From Catenaria anguillulae PL171 (lineage: Eukaryota > Blastocladiomycota > Blastocladiomycetes > Blastocladiales > Catenariaceae), in contig MCFL01000003.1 of the NCBI GenBank assembly GCA_002102555.1, positions 1,099,389 to 1,163,388 on the forward strand: 64,000 nucleotides of DNA, written 5' to 3'. A program made the position numbers and the translations under genes. The notes beneath the pieces were generated by a model. That model saw nothing but the letters and a program-made list of their open reading frames with translations. It did not search any database and had not been told where the DNA came from. Positions 46,518-58,642 of this stretch are shown here, piece after piece. The stretch's first letter is position 1; each line of letters begins with the position of its first letter.

Positions 46518-49372
46518 TTACAGTCTGTGGTTGCCGCCAATGCGGCTTACGTCTATTAGTAAGGTTGTTCTGTGGTGAGATTGAAGCAGTACCAAAAGCC
46601 GTTGTCCGATGCAGTAAATCCAAAAAGTTGACAGGTTGGTTGGGTGGAACCATCGTTGGGCTCGGGGAATGTCAGCCGTTTGGTTGTCAGGCCCCCTTGT
46701 CTCTCCACCAGCGCCATCTTCTCCGTGCAGGCGACTTTGCGAAGTTTCACCAGAGCGGCCCGTGGCAGCTCCTGCTGCACCACCCCATGGGAGAGTTGAC
46801 CGTCCAGTTGCCGGGACCGGCGTTGCGTCATGTGACCGTGATTGTCTGCCTTGGTTGTTGTGTTCACCCGCTGTCTTCTGCTTTTTCCTTCCACAACCAT
46901 TGTGATCCGCGCCGGATGAAGTTGCCAATGGTGATGGCAAACAGTTGGCAGCCATCCTCAATCTTTGTCCCTTGTCCCTGGGGGCAGCCGGTTGGGTTGT
47001 GTCCACCTCCATCTAGTCGGCCTCTGTAATCTTGTCATCCACAAAAATCGCCTCGCTCTCCTTTGCAAATTCTGCTAGGGCTTTGGTAACGGAGGCAGCA
47101 GCGGCTTGGTCACCGCCGACAATGGCCAACAGAGATGTCACGAGCGTTGTGAGGAGCATACTTTGCTTTTGCACGAATGCCTTCAAGCGGGCGTCTGTTG
47201 CTTTTTGGGTTTTCGCCACCACCTTCTGTTCTGATGCCGCCAGCGCAGCACGCAAACACGAGTTTTCTGCTTCGAGCAGAGTAGTGCGATCCAGCGAGTC
47301 GCGAGTATTTGGTTGGTCGGCCTGCTGTTCGTCTCACGCATTTCTTGAGCGTCCACCCGCAGCTGCAGCATATGTTTTTTTTGAATCGCTACCACATGTA
47401 TTGAAGCTGAAAACCAACACAGAAGTCTTGAAAGAAGGTACAAGAGCAGGAAGGTCACAGTTCCAAGACACTCAATGAATGACAAAAGCAAGCAGAGAAA
47501 ATGGCAAGCAATTGGTGGTAGGGGCATTTGGCCACGGGGTCAAAGGAGAGGGTAAGAAGGAGAGGGAAAAGAGGATGTAAACGGAAGAGGAGTAGCAAAA
47601 CCCAAAGTCAACACTCAACCATATCGCAGTTGCACAACATAAACAATTTGCAAAAAAAAAAAAATAAACCAAGAAAGTTCAAGCACAAACGAGGGGAAAC
47701 TGTGTCAAATGAAAAGCAAACAACAAAGGACTAGAGAAGATTACACCACAAGCGCAGAGACAGCAGTAGGGGAGAGCGAGGGGACAAAGACAGAATGAGT
47801 ACCTGACTGTACCCCAACACGGGTAGCAAAGCGTTGCCATCAATGATCAAATCCAAACTGGGGGGTCGAGAGCCCTGGGAGGGTGCTGTGGAACCGCCAT
47901 TCGCTAAAGGAAACAGGCACAGGCGAGGTGGCCAAGGAGCCAACAAGTGGCGAGCGACCAGCGCGACATTCGTAGGTGTAGTGTGCGGCAACAAGCGCAG
48001 AGTCCATGGGCGACCGCTGGGGTCTTGAGACGCGCTCCTCTTGGCAGTGGGCGCATGGACAGGGTTGTCAAGCCAGTAACTCTTCTGGCGCGCGTCGCGC
48101 AATCGGTCCAACTAGCTAGCAGCGCTCCTTCCACAACACAGTCTGGATGGTCGTGGAGGCGATCGCAACAACTTGTGCCAGGATGGATGCAAGATCGGGG
48201 AACTGTTGCCGCAGATGCACATCAACCACACATGCCGCCGTTGCTCGGATCTTGGCCGTACTCATGAGCCGCTCGACAAGGGTCTTTGCCAGTCCACAGT
48301 GTGCTGACATCTTTTGGCGCTGTAGCAGCTCCACCACTTGGTCGTGCACATCCAACCGGCACGTCCAGAGAGTGTTGGCAAGCGCCAGGCACCTGTACCA
48401 GTGCTGCTGGTCGTCAAAGGCGCCACATAGTACGCAATTCGGGGATGGCACCTGGGTCGGCCAATACTTGTGGAGCTGAGTGCGAGTTAGCAGGCGGCCT
48501 GTCAAAATCATGACGCGGAACTTGACTGATGAGTCATCAGCAAATGACGCAAACATGGATGATGCCTTGCGACCATTGCGAATGGCTCCGTTGAACTCCA
48601 TCAAATCCGGCTGGCTGACCAGTTTGAGCATGTACGAGTACAACTCGATACAGGATTGCACCTGCACTTGATTCCGAATTGCGCGACCCACCTGTGCGTA
48701 CACCAACTCATGGCCGATCTGCACTAGCGCACCAAAGTCGATCTTGCCCAGAAACTGTGGTGAAAGGGCACACACCTCGCGGCAATTTGCACCACAGCGA
48801 GCCAGCTCGTCCGCAGCTGCAGCATATGACTGGCCTGGCAGTACTTGCAGTCCACTTGACCTGCGAACGGGCGCTGACCCAGCTTGATCCTTCTTGGCCT
48901 TTTCGGCTGCTTGCCATGTCTTAAGGGCTTGACACTCTATGCGGAGATGCTCCAGCAACCCACATGCAAAGCACAACTTTGCTGTCCTTGGGTAGGCTTG
49001 AACCCAACAGCCGTTTGCGTTGAGGCGGCCATCTTGCTGCAGCACCTTGGCCCACTCTGCATCGTTTGCCGCCTGCCAGACCACAAAAGAGAAGTCTCGG
49101 GCGCGGGAGTTGTCGACCGTGATCACCCGCCCATTTGGCTCCATAGTCTGGAGGATGGAGAGGTTATCCTTGCCGCAAAGCATCTTGACGCCAAGGGCAG
49201 GATCCGCGTACTTGACCTTGAAATCCTCAAGTGATTGGTAGAATGATACGTCTTGGCACCAGTAATACAAAGGTGACGACGTCTGCGCCACACGCAAATC
49301 ATCCTCAGTTGCGAAGGCGACCTTGAAGAACCGCCAACGGAGCACGTCCGCCCTGCCACGGATTGCTTGCAC
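46518..49372 (-). pseudogene. Older LINE ORF1 copy, interrupted by a truncated LINE
   Basis: Two pieces of one ORF1. The 5' piece (49,372-48,811) has VITVDNSRARDFSFVVWQA and the knuckle LCFACGLLEHLRIEC, ending GQSYAAAA. The 3' piece (47,374-46,518) continues in the same frame with AAAAGGRSRNA, has one stop codon soon after, then carries the coiled-coil region (LRAALAASEQKVVAK) and the acidic MEVDTTQ tail. The interruption is the 5'-truncated LINE at 47,375-48,810. Left of 46,518 the copy is cut off by the chromovirus LTR. The 5' end near 49,380 is also truncated. Confidence 0.85.
47375..48810 (-). mobile_element. 5'-truncated LINE with 18-bp target duplication
   Basis: Inserted into the older ORF1. 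The duplication CCGCAGCTGCAGCATATG lies at 47,357-47,374 and 48,811-48,828. The insert starts within the end of the RNase H domain (DELARCGA), continues through the region with the CVLCGAFDDQQHWYRC finger to a stop at 48,116, has a decayed ORF2 end and 3' UTR, and finishes in poly(A) read as TTTTTTTT at 47,375. Typical target-primed reverse transcription product. Confidence 0.9.
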
Positions 49373-49559
49373 TTGGAAACGTTAGCAAAGCATGCCTCGG
49401 ACGTATACAGTCGGCTATGTGGGCATTCAGGCGTTGCGGGTAGTAATTGTTGGTTGTCTCATCGTAGTACCTTTTCCTTCTCCCTCTCCTCTTTCTCATA
49501 TTGTCAAGCGTGGTGCCTGACTGTACAATGAGGATCAGCACTGGTCCCCTGATCCATTA

Positions 49560-50420
49560 CTGTCAACGCGCCTGGACCATGCAGATCCTCCATTTTCCCA
49601 CATCCATTCAACTGGTTTGCAGCTGCAATCAAGGGTCACAGGCAACGCAACGAGCCCATGCACATCTGGTTTGTCACGAAGCTCTTCTATGAGGACTTGG
49701 AGCGCAAATATTTTTCAGAACGTGAGCGGGATACCACGTGGCACGACTTGTTTGCTGCCCTCAGTGTCCAGCGGGGCCCGGCGCAGCCCGAGCCAAGGAT
49801 GTCCGCCTGCCTGCGGCCGGCCCCAGGGCGGGTGCAGCCCCAATCCAGCCCCTGCTGACGCATGCCCAAAAGAACCTGTACTTCCGGGACTGTTGCTGGA
49901 CCTGCCGGACACGTGGCTGCAAGAACTCTCATGGGCCCAGTGACCGTTCCTGCATCTTCGCAGCGCAGCACAAGAAAAAGATGTGCAACAAATGTGGCTG
50001 GTGCGGCCACATTGCGGAGTCCTGCAATATGACTGACAAGTATTCCTTGCCCGCGTTTGCAGCCACCCTTGCCATGGATGCCAATGTTGACCTGGGTACC
50101 TTGGAGCGTGGCCTGCGCCAATTGCGCACCAGCAACGCGGCCATTGTGATTAGGGAGGTGCAACAGCTGGTACACGATACCCCACGCCTTGCAGAGCCTG
50201 TCAAATGGTGCATTGATGGCGGGGCAAACCGGCATATGACCCTGTACATTAGTGACTTCTCGAGCATTTACTGCATCTCAACCCAGCATCCTGTCACAGT
50301 TGCCGACAACACCAAGATTACCGCTACACATGTCAGTGACATCCACATTACTGTCCAAGGTTTCTCGCCCTTGATCACCCTTGCTGGTGCACTCCTTGTG
50401 CCCGCCTTGTCTCTCTGACG
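49560..50420 (+). mobile_element. Ty1/copia gag-protease fragment
   Basis: Fossil on the plus strand, unlike most of the cluster. It contains the end of a Gag with a CNKCGWCGHIAESC zinc knuckle and the start of an aspartic protease (KWCIDGGANRHMT, the copia-type D-x-G-A box). No integrase, RT or LTR is present. Truncated at both ends and broken. Confidence 0.75.
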
Positions 50421-50527
50421 CTTTTGTCTGCAGCAGATCATTGCATTCAATTCTCCACATTCATGGGCATGCTGTACATTGTTCTTCATACACCATCTTG
50501 CTCACAACTGGACCCTGTGCATGGAAC

Positions 50528-50778
50528 TTTTTTTTTAAACACAATACTGCATGTATTGTGGGCTACAACCAACTCAAAAGCTTCAAAGAGGAGGAAGCAA
50601 GAAGGAAGAGCCCAGAACACAACCGCTACAAAATGAGCGTCACAAGCAAGCATGAGGGGACGGCAGGCAAGTGGCAGTAGGGGCCGCAAGCAACCGTGGG
50701 GATGAGGCGGGGAAGGAAATGGAGGAGCAGGCGGGGAGGAGCAACAGCAAACCAACAAGGAAGCAGCCCTTCAGATGT
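50528..50778 (-). repeat. LINE 3' UTR fragment with poly(A)
   Basis: Shares GGCAGGCAAGTGGCAGTAGG-type sequence with the 3' UTR of the full-length LINE. It ends in poly(A) read as T at 50,528-50,536. It directly continues the SINE body at 50,779, with no coding part. Confidence 0.7.
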
Positions 50779-50986
50779 CCTACACACAACTCCCAAGGAC
50801 TTGATGCAGTTGATGGGTGCTTGTTAACTTGATGCTTGGCTTGGCTAAAGCAACCACACACATTGGTGGAACTCACAAATGGAGGTGGACAAGATAGATG
50901 GAGGGCCAAGCGACTTGAGTGGGGTTTGAACCCACAACCTTTGTCTTGCAAGACAGGAGTGTTACCACTGTGCCGAAACCACTGGC
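50779..50986 (-). repeat. tRNA-derived SINE body fused to a LINE tail
   Basis: Minus-strand SINE copy. The head at 50,986 reads GCCAGTGGTTTCGGCACAG (box A), then the TCTTGCAAGACA anticodon arm and GTGGGTTTGAACCCAC (box B, one change). The body matches the copy at 51,805 down to GTTGTGTGTAGG, then switches abruptly to the LINE tail. Confidence 0.75.
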
Positions 50987-52379
50987 CCAGAGGTCCTTGC
51001 ATTGTGGGCTCACCTCGGCCAACATCTCAGACTCGGCATCAAGCTTGGTGGTGAGGGTCTCGAGACTTGCCAAAAGCCCCTTGACTGCACTGGCAAGTGA
51101 CTCTTGGCGAGTATCAAGCTCCTCGACTTGCTTGGTGACCTTGTCCTGTGCCAGTTTGAGGGTTGCAAGCAGCTCATCTTGCTGGGCACAGAACTTGGCC
51201 AGCTGCTCCTTCATGTCGTTGACTTGATCTGCTAAATACACAACCTCGGCACGCAAATCCCTCTCAACTGAGTCAACCTTGTTGAGGGCTCGCTTGGCAG
51301 CATCAGCATAGCTGACACCGCCAGCACTTGCCGGTGCCAGCACTGGGAACGAGAAGGAGGGAGGCAGGGTCTTGACTTGAGGGCATGCAGGGCATGCATT
51401 CCTCAAGTGGTCCAGGGAACCACAAGAGAAACACAACTTGGCAGTACCAGGAAAGAAGCGCAAATCATGACCGTTAAGAGCGTACTTGCCAAGGCCAACG
51501 GCGGCGTTGGCATCCTCCTTGGACTCTTACCGCCACAAGATGAGGGAGAATGAGCGAGCGAGGCAGTTGTCGACCAGCAGGGCATGGCCCATGGCAAGCA
51601 AACCAGGGAGCTGGCGGATTGTGTTGTACGCACAGAGAATCTGCGCGTTCTTGGCTTGGTCAGCATGCTGGTTGAACCACTCCTTGACGTCAGTCATGGC
51701 GTGGATGTACTGGCTGTGGAAAAAAGTTGAGTGCTTGTTGATGGCCGAGGCCAAATCATCTTGGCTTTTGTATGAGACTTGTAAAAACTTGATTCCAGGG
51801 ACAGGCCAGTGGTTTTGGCACAGTGGTAACACTCCTGTCTTGCAAGACGAAGGTTGTGGGTTCGAACCCCACTCAAGTCGCTCAGCCCTCCATCTATCTT
51901 GTCCACCTCCATTTGTGAGTCGAGGCCCTGGTCCACCAATGTGTGTGGTTGCTTTAGCCAAGCCAAGCATCAAGCTAACAGGCACCCATCAAGTGCATCA
52001 AGTCCTTGGGAGTTGTGTGTAGGTGGTGTGTGTGAGTTTATGTTACTTGTGTAAATACTTGTGTCTCCGCTAAATGCAAAGATGGTTGTATTTTAAAAAA
52101 AAAAGATTCCAGGGACAGTACAATGTCCAAGGAGCGCATTGACATTGTAGTATGGCTTGAGCCGGGGGACAGTGGCTGGTGGATAGACAGAGAAAGGTGC
52201 AGGCCCCACCCAACCAGTGATCGCTGACGCCTTGGTGTGTTGGGAGGGTTTGAGAGGTCTGTGGAAAGTCTTTCAGAACCGTTGTATTGCAATACATTGG
52301 CTGCAAGCAACAAGCAGGGAGGGAGCCCTTCTTGCTTGCCGCCAACAGGCCATTGGGAAACATCAGTGGGAGACACAAC
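50987..52379 (-). pseudogene. LINE ORF1 copy interrupted by a SINE
   Basis: Diverged ORF1: an N-terminal part near 52,120-52,376, then VSYKSQDDLASAINKH, an ARSFSLILWR block, the knuckle LCFSCGSLDHLRNACPAC and a long coiled coil (SVERDLRAEVVYLADQVNDM). The frame is broken by a stop near 51,525 and by the SINE at 51,805-52,104. Its 3' end runs straight into the SINE head at 50,986. Confidence 0.75.
51805..52104 (+). mobile_element. tRNA-derived SINE with 14-bp target duplication
   Basis: 300-base SINE: box A (TTGGCACAGTGGTAACAC), anticodon arm centred on TTGCAA, perfect box B (GGGTTCGAACCCCAC), a body of about 200 bases and an A10 tail. Target duplication GATTCCAGGGACAG lies at 51,791-51,804 and 52,105-52,118. 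Inserted antisense into a LINE ORF1. An internal RNA polymerase III promoter is expected from boxes A and B. Confidence 0.9.
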
Positions 52380-55300
52380 ATGAAGGAGTTAGCATCTCGG
52401 CTTGCATGAGCATCACCTGATCTGTCACCTCATCGCGCCTTGACTCACTTGTGACTCCACCGACCCATCAGAGTGTGCTGCACGCAACATCACCCCCTCC
52501 AGCCTATTGAAGGCGGGACTGCTTGCAGCGTGGAGCGGATGATTGCTCTGATGCTTGTGAGGGGGCGTTGCGCTTGTTGGCAAGAGCGCGGTGGTAGTCA
52601 GAGATGCATTTGCAAGTGTCGAAGTGGTCCAGAGGTTCCTGTGAGTTGTCTGATTCGGGGAAGCCCTCCCACTTGACAAGATACTCATGGCCTGATCGGC
52701 CCTCACGGTGGTCAAGAACGCGTTCCACAACAAAGGATTCTTCAGAGATGATACCTTTGTGGGAAATGAGGCGGAGATGATCCACTGGGTAGCGTCGGGA
52801 CAAGATGGTCCCAGTTGCATCTCGAACGACATACGCTCTGCCACAGTTGCGCCAAACAATCATGTAAGGGCCCTTGAACTGTGGGTCAAACTTCCTTGTG
52901 CGGTCTTGTGTCCGAGCCATGACCATCGCGCCAGGTGGAAGGTTGTCTTGGACAATCTTGTTTGCTTTGCAGAACCGTTCATGTGCTCGCCGTGCTTGAA
53001 TGAGCGTGTGTGCGCCAACAGCAGGGAAGACAACTTCGGTCATGAGCTTAAGTCGCGCCTCAAGCTCGCGTGCTGACAGTGGACGCTGAGGCGAGTCGGT
53101 GTCCTCGTCACTGCTCCGCAGTGGATTTGGACGACGCGCAAACATGAGGCTAAATGGGGTTGATCCGTGGCGTTCGTGGATTTTGGCATTGTAGGCATAT
53201 TGCGCGACTGGTATAGATGAAGTTCTCACATGTGACGAGTCGCCACGCTGATAGTTTGCCATCAAGCATGGACGCCAACATGGTCTTGGTGGTGCGAACC
53301 ATGCGTTCTGCTGCACCGTTGCCTTGTGGGTGGTATGGCGAGATGCGCCTGTGCTCAATCCCGGCTCTCTCGAGAAGGAGATGGCAGGTGGCATTGATGA
53401 ACTCGGCGCCATTGTCTGATTGAAAAATGCGCAGGAAGCCAAATTGGGTGAAGATGCCCCAGATCGCCCTTGCTGTCTCTTTGGCTGATGCAGCCCGTGA
53501 TGGGATGAGCCATGCAAAGCGAGTGCAAATGTCAATGACTACCGTTGCCTTGCAGTATCCATCGGCAGTGAGCGGCATGTCCATGGTGTCAATTGCAAGA
53601 TGGTCCATGGGTAGTGTGGCCGTGATTGTGCGCATTGGGTGAAATCCATGCTTCTCCACCGTGTATCGCATGCATGCGTGGCAGCCCCGGACATGGTCAA
53701 TGCAGTCTTGCTTGAGGCCCGGCCAGTGTCGCCCTGAGCGTTGGATTGCTCGGACCATGGCATTGGCACCAAAATGCCCAATGTTGTGTGCTTGCTCGAG
53801 GGTCGCTGGCCTGTCGCCTGTTGGTACCAGGTGCATTGTTGGTGCGTCCTCTGCTGTCAATGGTGAGTGTTCAAGCCCTGATTGTGGCAGTAGCTCGGGT
53901 TGTGGTCCATTGAAGGTTCCTTGATCACCGATTGGACCATGAGAGTGAGCTTGAGTGCTCTGTTCCAATTGCGCGTGAAAGGTGCACAATGATTCAATGG
54001 TTCGATCATGAAGGAACGTGGGCGATATGCTGCTCGGGCTGGTGCCATCGTTGATGGGCTGGTTCGCCAAGCACTGACATGAGCGTTTCCAAATGTTGCT
54101 GGCGGGTTTGGCGTGATTCACCCCCTCCCAGCTCGTCATCGGTCAGCGAGTCCGAGTCTTCCTCCGCCGTCGGCCGCCAGTCAGCAGCCTCTGGGTCCGG
54201 TGAGGGGGCTGGGAGTTGCCCAAGCCCGTCCTTGAATCCGTTCGGAAGTGGCGATTGGTGGTACAGCCGCGACAGGATGTCAGGCAACACATTCTCCATG
54301 CCTGGCAGATGAACCGGTGTGAAATGGGCGTCTAGAAGGTCGTCAATCCATGTCTCCATCATCGGGTTCAGATCCCGCTGTGTGAACAGATGCGTGAGAG
54401 CCGTGTGGTCCGTGAAGAGTGTGAAGTGTCAGCATGCGAGGTAGTAGCAGAAGCGCCGGATTGCAAAGATGATGGCGAGCAGCTCACGTTTTGTGGCTCT
54501 GTAGTGGCGCTCTGATGCGCTGAGTGCGCGAGACAGGAAGGCTATGTATTGAGGACTGTCCCGCGTGCCTTGGAACAGCACAGCGCCAATTCCCATGCTG
54601 GAGGCGTCCGTTGCGACGTGGAAGGGGTCGTCCCAGACTGGGTGTGCAAGCATCAGTGCAGACAGGATGAGTTCCTGAATCGCTGACCACACAGCTGCAC
54701 ATTCTGGTGTCCATTGATCAGGCCCGGTTGATCTTCTTGGCGCTGCGTAGTGCATCCAGCGGCGCCGCCACCTCCACAAGAAGCGGGAGGAAGTCCCGTA
54801 AGTAGTTCACGAGGCCGAGGAAGCGCATCATGTCCTTGCCAGAGTCCGGTTCTGGCCATTGCTGGATCTGCATGACGTGCGCTGGCAAGGGCCTGACGCC
54901 GTCAGCCGAGACAATGACACCAAGGTAGTGGACTGAGGTGCGGTAGAAGTGGCACTTGCCAAGAGTGATCTTGAGGTTGTTCTCATTGAGCTTCTCGAAG
55001 ACAGCTTCAAGGTGCACATGATGTTGGGCAATGGACAAGGAGAAGATGATGATGTCATCCACATATACCCGGATGAACGGAAGGTCCTTGAATATGTCAG
55101 CCATGACTCGCTGGAACTGCGCAGAGAGCGCCTTGAGGCCAAACGGCCTACGCTTGAACTGATACTGGACACCACGCCAGAGAAAGCAGAGCTTGTGGCG
55201 GTCTTTGCGGGCGACCGAGAATTGATGAAACAACACCAAAAGGTCCAAGCATGTGAAGACGGATGCCCCCGCCATCTCAGCAATGTGCTCGCGAATGCGC

Positions 55301-58291
55301 GGTAGCGGGTGAGGGTCATCAGGCGTGTGGGTGTTGAGGTATCGTGGGTCAATACAGAACCAGTACCCTGTGACCTCTTTCTTGTGGTTCTTCTTGACCA
55401 CCCCAACGAGCGGGTGGTTCCACGGGACATTTCCGAGACCAGCTCAATAACATCACTGTCCACCCAGTGTTCCACCTGCACATCCATTGCACCGTGTGCT
55501 GCCTGTGGCAGATAGTTCATGCAGTTGTAGTGCGGTGACGCGTTCCCTGTCTTGAGATGGACCGTGGACATTGGGTGGGTGCAGACAGACCCTGTGGGAA
55601 TGGATGAGTTCCGTTCCATCACAATCTCGAGTGACTGTGGGTAATCAGCTTCCGCAACGAGAGGCGTTTCCGACTCATCAACGAGCCATGCCTTCTCATC
55701 ACGTGCGTCTTCCTCTGCCACCTCTTGGTTGGCCAATGACGGCAGAGCAAGGCCTGTGACAGCGACCCCCAAGGCTGGGTATAGGTCACGCCTGATCAGG
55801 TTTGGAAGCGATGGTGCATCTGTGACGAATACTGTCGCAATGACTGCACGCTGGCCATGCGCCACAACAAGGTCCAGTGTGTGTGAGAAATACAGGCGCC
55901 CACTGACGCCCTGGGTGTACCTGCCACAAGCAGGTTTGAAGTATTTGCTCATGTGTTCAACATGTCTCCTTCCAATGATGGAAATGTTTGAGCCTGTGTC
56001 AAGCTGGGCCGAGATTGACCACGCCAGTGGAAAAGTGTTTGAGTCATGTGAGGGATCAAACGGAGTAATACATATATTGAGATCAACACTAGGTGGCAAG
56101 GGTCGTTGACGGATGTCACGCACTCGGCCAAAGGCCGCAAGTATTGCAGTGGCAACGCTATGGCCGTCATCATCATTCTGTGAGAGAGCAGAAGACGCAA
56201 GGTTGGGTGAGACATCGCCAGTACCAAGATAGGTGTTCGTTTTTCTACATCACTACCACATGTATTGAAGCTGAAAAACCAACACAATAGCCCTGAAATA
56301 AGGTACAAGAGCGGAAGGTCACAGATCCAAAACACTCAATAAATGACAAACGCAAGCAGGGAAAATGGCAAGCAGTTGGTGGTAGGGGCACTTGGCCATG
56401 GGGTGATAAAGAAAGAGGGTGAGGAGGAGAGGGTAAAAGAGGAGAAAGGGAGTAACAAAATCAAAAAGTTAACAATCAACCGTATCATGGGTGCACAGTT
56501 TCAACGACACACAAAAGAAAATCAGGTTCAAAAACAAATGATGGAGAACAGGGTAAGTTCAACAAGAGACATGGAGGGATGGAAGAGGAATTATGCCACA
56601 AGCGCAGAGATAGCCGTTGGGGACAGCGAGGGGACAAAAATAGAGTGTGTAACTGGCTGTACTCCAACACGAGTAGCAAAGCGTTGCTCTGCGTGGCTGA
56701 ATCTGAATCGGGGGGTCGAGAGCCCTGGGAATGTGCTGTGGAATCGCCACTCATCAGAGGAAACTTGGACTTGCAAGGATCAAGATAGGTGTTTGTTGAT
56801 GGGTGATACGAACCCACGATGAGGTACTTGCGGACCGACAGGTCACGAGGGAATATGTCACGACCCTGGTTGAGATACCCACTCTCGTCCAACGAGATGG
56901 CTGCGTCCCACGCGCTGGCAGCCACAATGGTGGCAGTGAAAATCCTTGCACGGTCCGACATGACCGTGTTGTTGTGGGCACACTTGAATTCCTTGATGAA
57001 GCGAGGGAATGTCTTGGCCGAGCGAGACGAGAGCATGACCTTGCAATTAGCGTTGGCCAGGATTTGCAGACCGTCCAGGACACGGTTCGTCCACCCAGTG
57101 ACAATGGATTCACGGTGGTGGCAGACACATGTCTCGTGGTATGGGTCAATGTGCGATGCAATGCGGGAAACTTGGCAAATGGCGCACTTTGCGCGAAGGA
57201 ATGGATTCGCCACCTCGTGAGCGGACGACGCAGACAGCTTCGCCATGTGCGAATTGCATGTCACTCGCTCCGGTGCGGGTGAGCGTGAGGGAGGCGGCAT
57301 TGACGGCGAGTAATGACAGTGAGGGCGGGGCGAGGGTGACCTGGTGCGAGCACGACCGTGTTTCCTGGCCAGGGAGCGAGACCTTGAGCGTGAGGACGAC
57401 TCGTGGCGGTTCTCCTTGTTACCGTAGATGGACTGGTATGTGCGGTTGCGCTTGTCACTGCCTCAGTCTTCACGCCCATGTTCCCTGCACCTGCGGTCAT
57501 TGCGGCTGTGGCAGTCCTGGGACCAGGAACGGTCCCTCCTGCAGTCCTGCCACGACTTGCCTTGGCCTTGGTGGTCATGCAAGCGTTCATGTTTCTTATC
57601 TGTGTTGCGACCCGACTTGGGCTTGCCAGTGCCATGACCGTTGTCAGCAGAGGCGGGTGGGTGTGAGCCCGACTGAGCAGGACGCTTGATGTTGGGGATG
57701 CGCAGTGTTCTTTGCCAAGCTTCATGTCGTACATGGACTTGGTGTCGTCGTGGATCATGGAGGTTAACTCCGAATGATTAATATTGGTGATGGCCTCAAG
57801 TTGACAAGCAAAGTTGAGTTTTGCGAGGACATTGTACTCAAGCTCAAGAACATCCGAGTGCTCATGGCGTTTCACAGCCGAGATACGGCAAAGTGACTCA
57901 TGGTTTGCCAAAAGCATAGAATTGTCCAACAGTGGCTTCATAGTAGTGACTTTTCGCAACATAATTCGAGAGTGTTTGCATGTACATGTTGGCATCCTCT
58001 GACTGGCACCCTTGTGCGACATACTGGCAGACTTCGTGGTAATCCTTGTCGGTGGGGCACGAGGCAAGATGCTTGGACATATGGGCATCGGCCATGTAAC
58101 TACTTGCCACACGGACCCATTGGGCCAGCTCCGGCTGCACCGCTTTGTGGCGATTGAACATACCAATCAACGAGCTGATAATGTCACGATCCCCTGTATT
58201 GTGACATGGTTTCTTGCTTACCTGTTTGCATTTCATTTTAAGCTGTTTGGACGCGTCACCCTTTTCACGTTAGTACATAAACCCATCGGAC
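52380..58291 (-). mobile_element. Second Ty3/gypsy element, split by a truncated LINE
   Basis: LTR retrotransposon fossil on the minus strand. From the 5' side: Gag-like region (about 56,800-58,236), protease (LDTGSNISIIG, about 55,800-56,123), RT (about 54,830-55,600), RNase H (about 54,300-54,800), integrase (about 53,150-54,050) and a chromodomain (LVKWEGFPESDN, near 52,640). A purine tract at 52,493-52,500 precedes the 3' LTR start, which reads TGATGTTGCG on the element strand. The full LTR and its partner were not delimited. Broken: a LINE insertion plus several other breaks. Older than the first element. Confidence 0.85.
56238..56780 (-). mobile_element. 5'-truncated LINE with 13-bp target duplication
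   Basis: Carries only the end of ORF2 (EWRFHSTFPGLSTPRF) and the 3' UTR. Target duplication CAAGATAGGTGTT at 56,225-56,237 and 56,781-56,793. Inserted between the Gag-like and protease regions of the second Ty3/gypsy element. The poly(A) is short (TTTTT). Confidence 0.85.
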
Positions 58292-58642
58292 GCCAGTGGT
58301 ATTGGCATAGTGGCAACACTCCCGCCTTGCAAGGCGAAGGTTGTGGGTTCGAACCCCACCCAAGTCATCTGGTGCACATGTGGTTGCTTGGTCTCTGCTC
58401 CACATTGCCTCCTTCGGCCCCTGGCCTCCTGGCCCCTGCACCTGCATTGCTTGCATTCTTGCTTTGCCCACCCTCTGTTGGTGGTTGTACAAGACCGGAA
58501 TCAAGCCAAAGGTCCAAGGCCCCAAGCAAGTACCCAAGTGCCAACTCCAAGGAGTTGTGTGTTTGTGTGTATGAGCTTGTGTCTTTGTGTATCTATGGTT
58601 AGATCTCCCTCAGTACATAGGCTGCTTGAAAAAAAAAATTAA
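58292..58642 (+). mobile_element. tRNA-derived SINE with 15-bp target duplication
   Basis: 351-base SINE. The head reads GCCAGTGGTATTGGCATAG, box B GGTTCGAACCCCACC is intact, and the tail is A9 followed by TTAA. Target duplication ATAAACCCATCGGAC at 58,277-58,291 and 58,643-58,657. The body shares AGGAGTTGTGTGT with the copy at 51,805 but otherwise differs, so it is a second subfamily with the same head. Confidence 0.9.

Noticed and set aside
48116-49372. Novel two-domain gene (zinc knuckle plus RNase H end)
   Set aside because: The 18-bp duplication at the domain junction shows a chance fusion by LINE insertion.
51805-51885. Candidate tRNA gene with good boxes A and B
   Set aside because: The anticodon stem pairs poorly, and the unit continues into a body and A tail with a target duplication, so it is a SINE head.
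56485-57300. 271-codon minus-strand frame as a host gene
   Set aside because: It crosses the edge of a truncated LINE and the Gag-like region of a Ty3/gypsy element.
58292-58372. Candidate tRNA gene
   Set aside because: Same reasoning: it is the head of a 351-base SINE with a 15-bp duplication.
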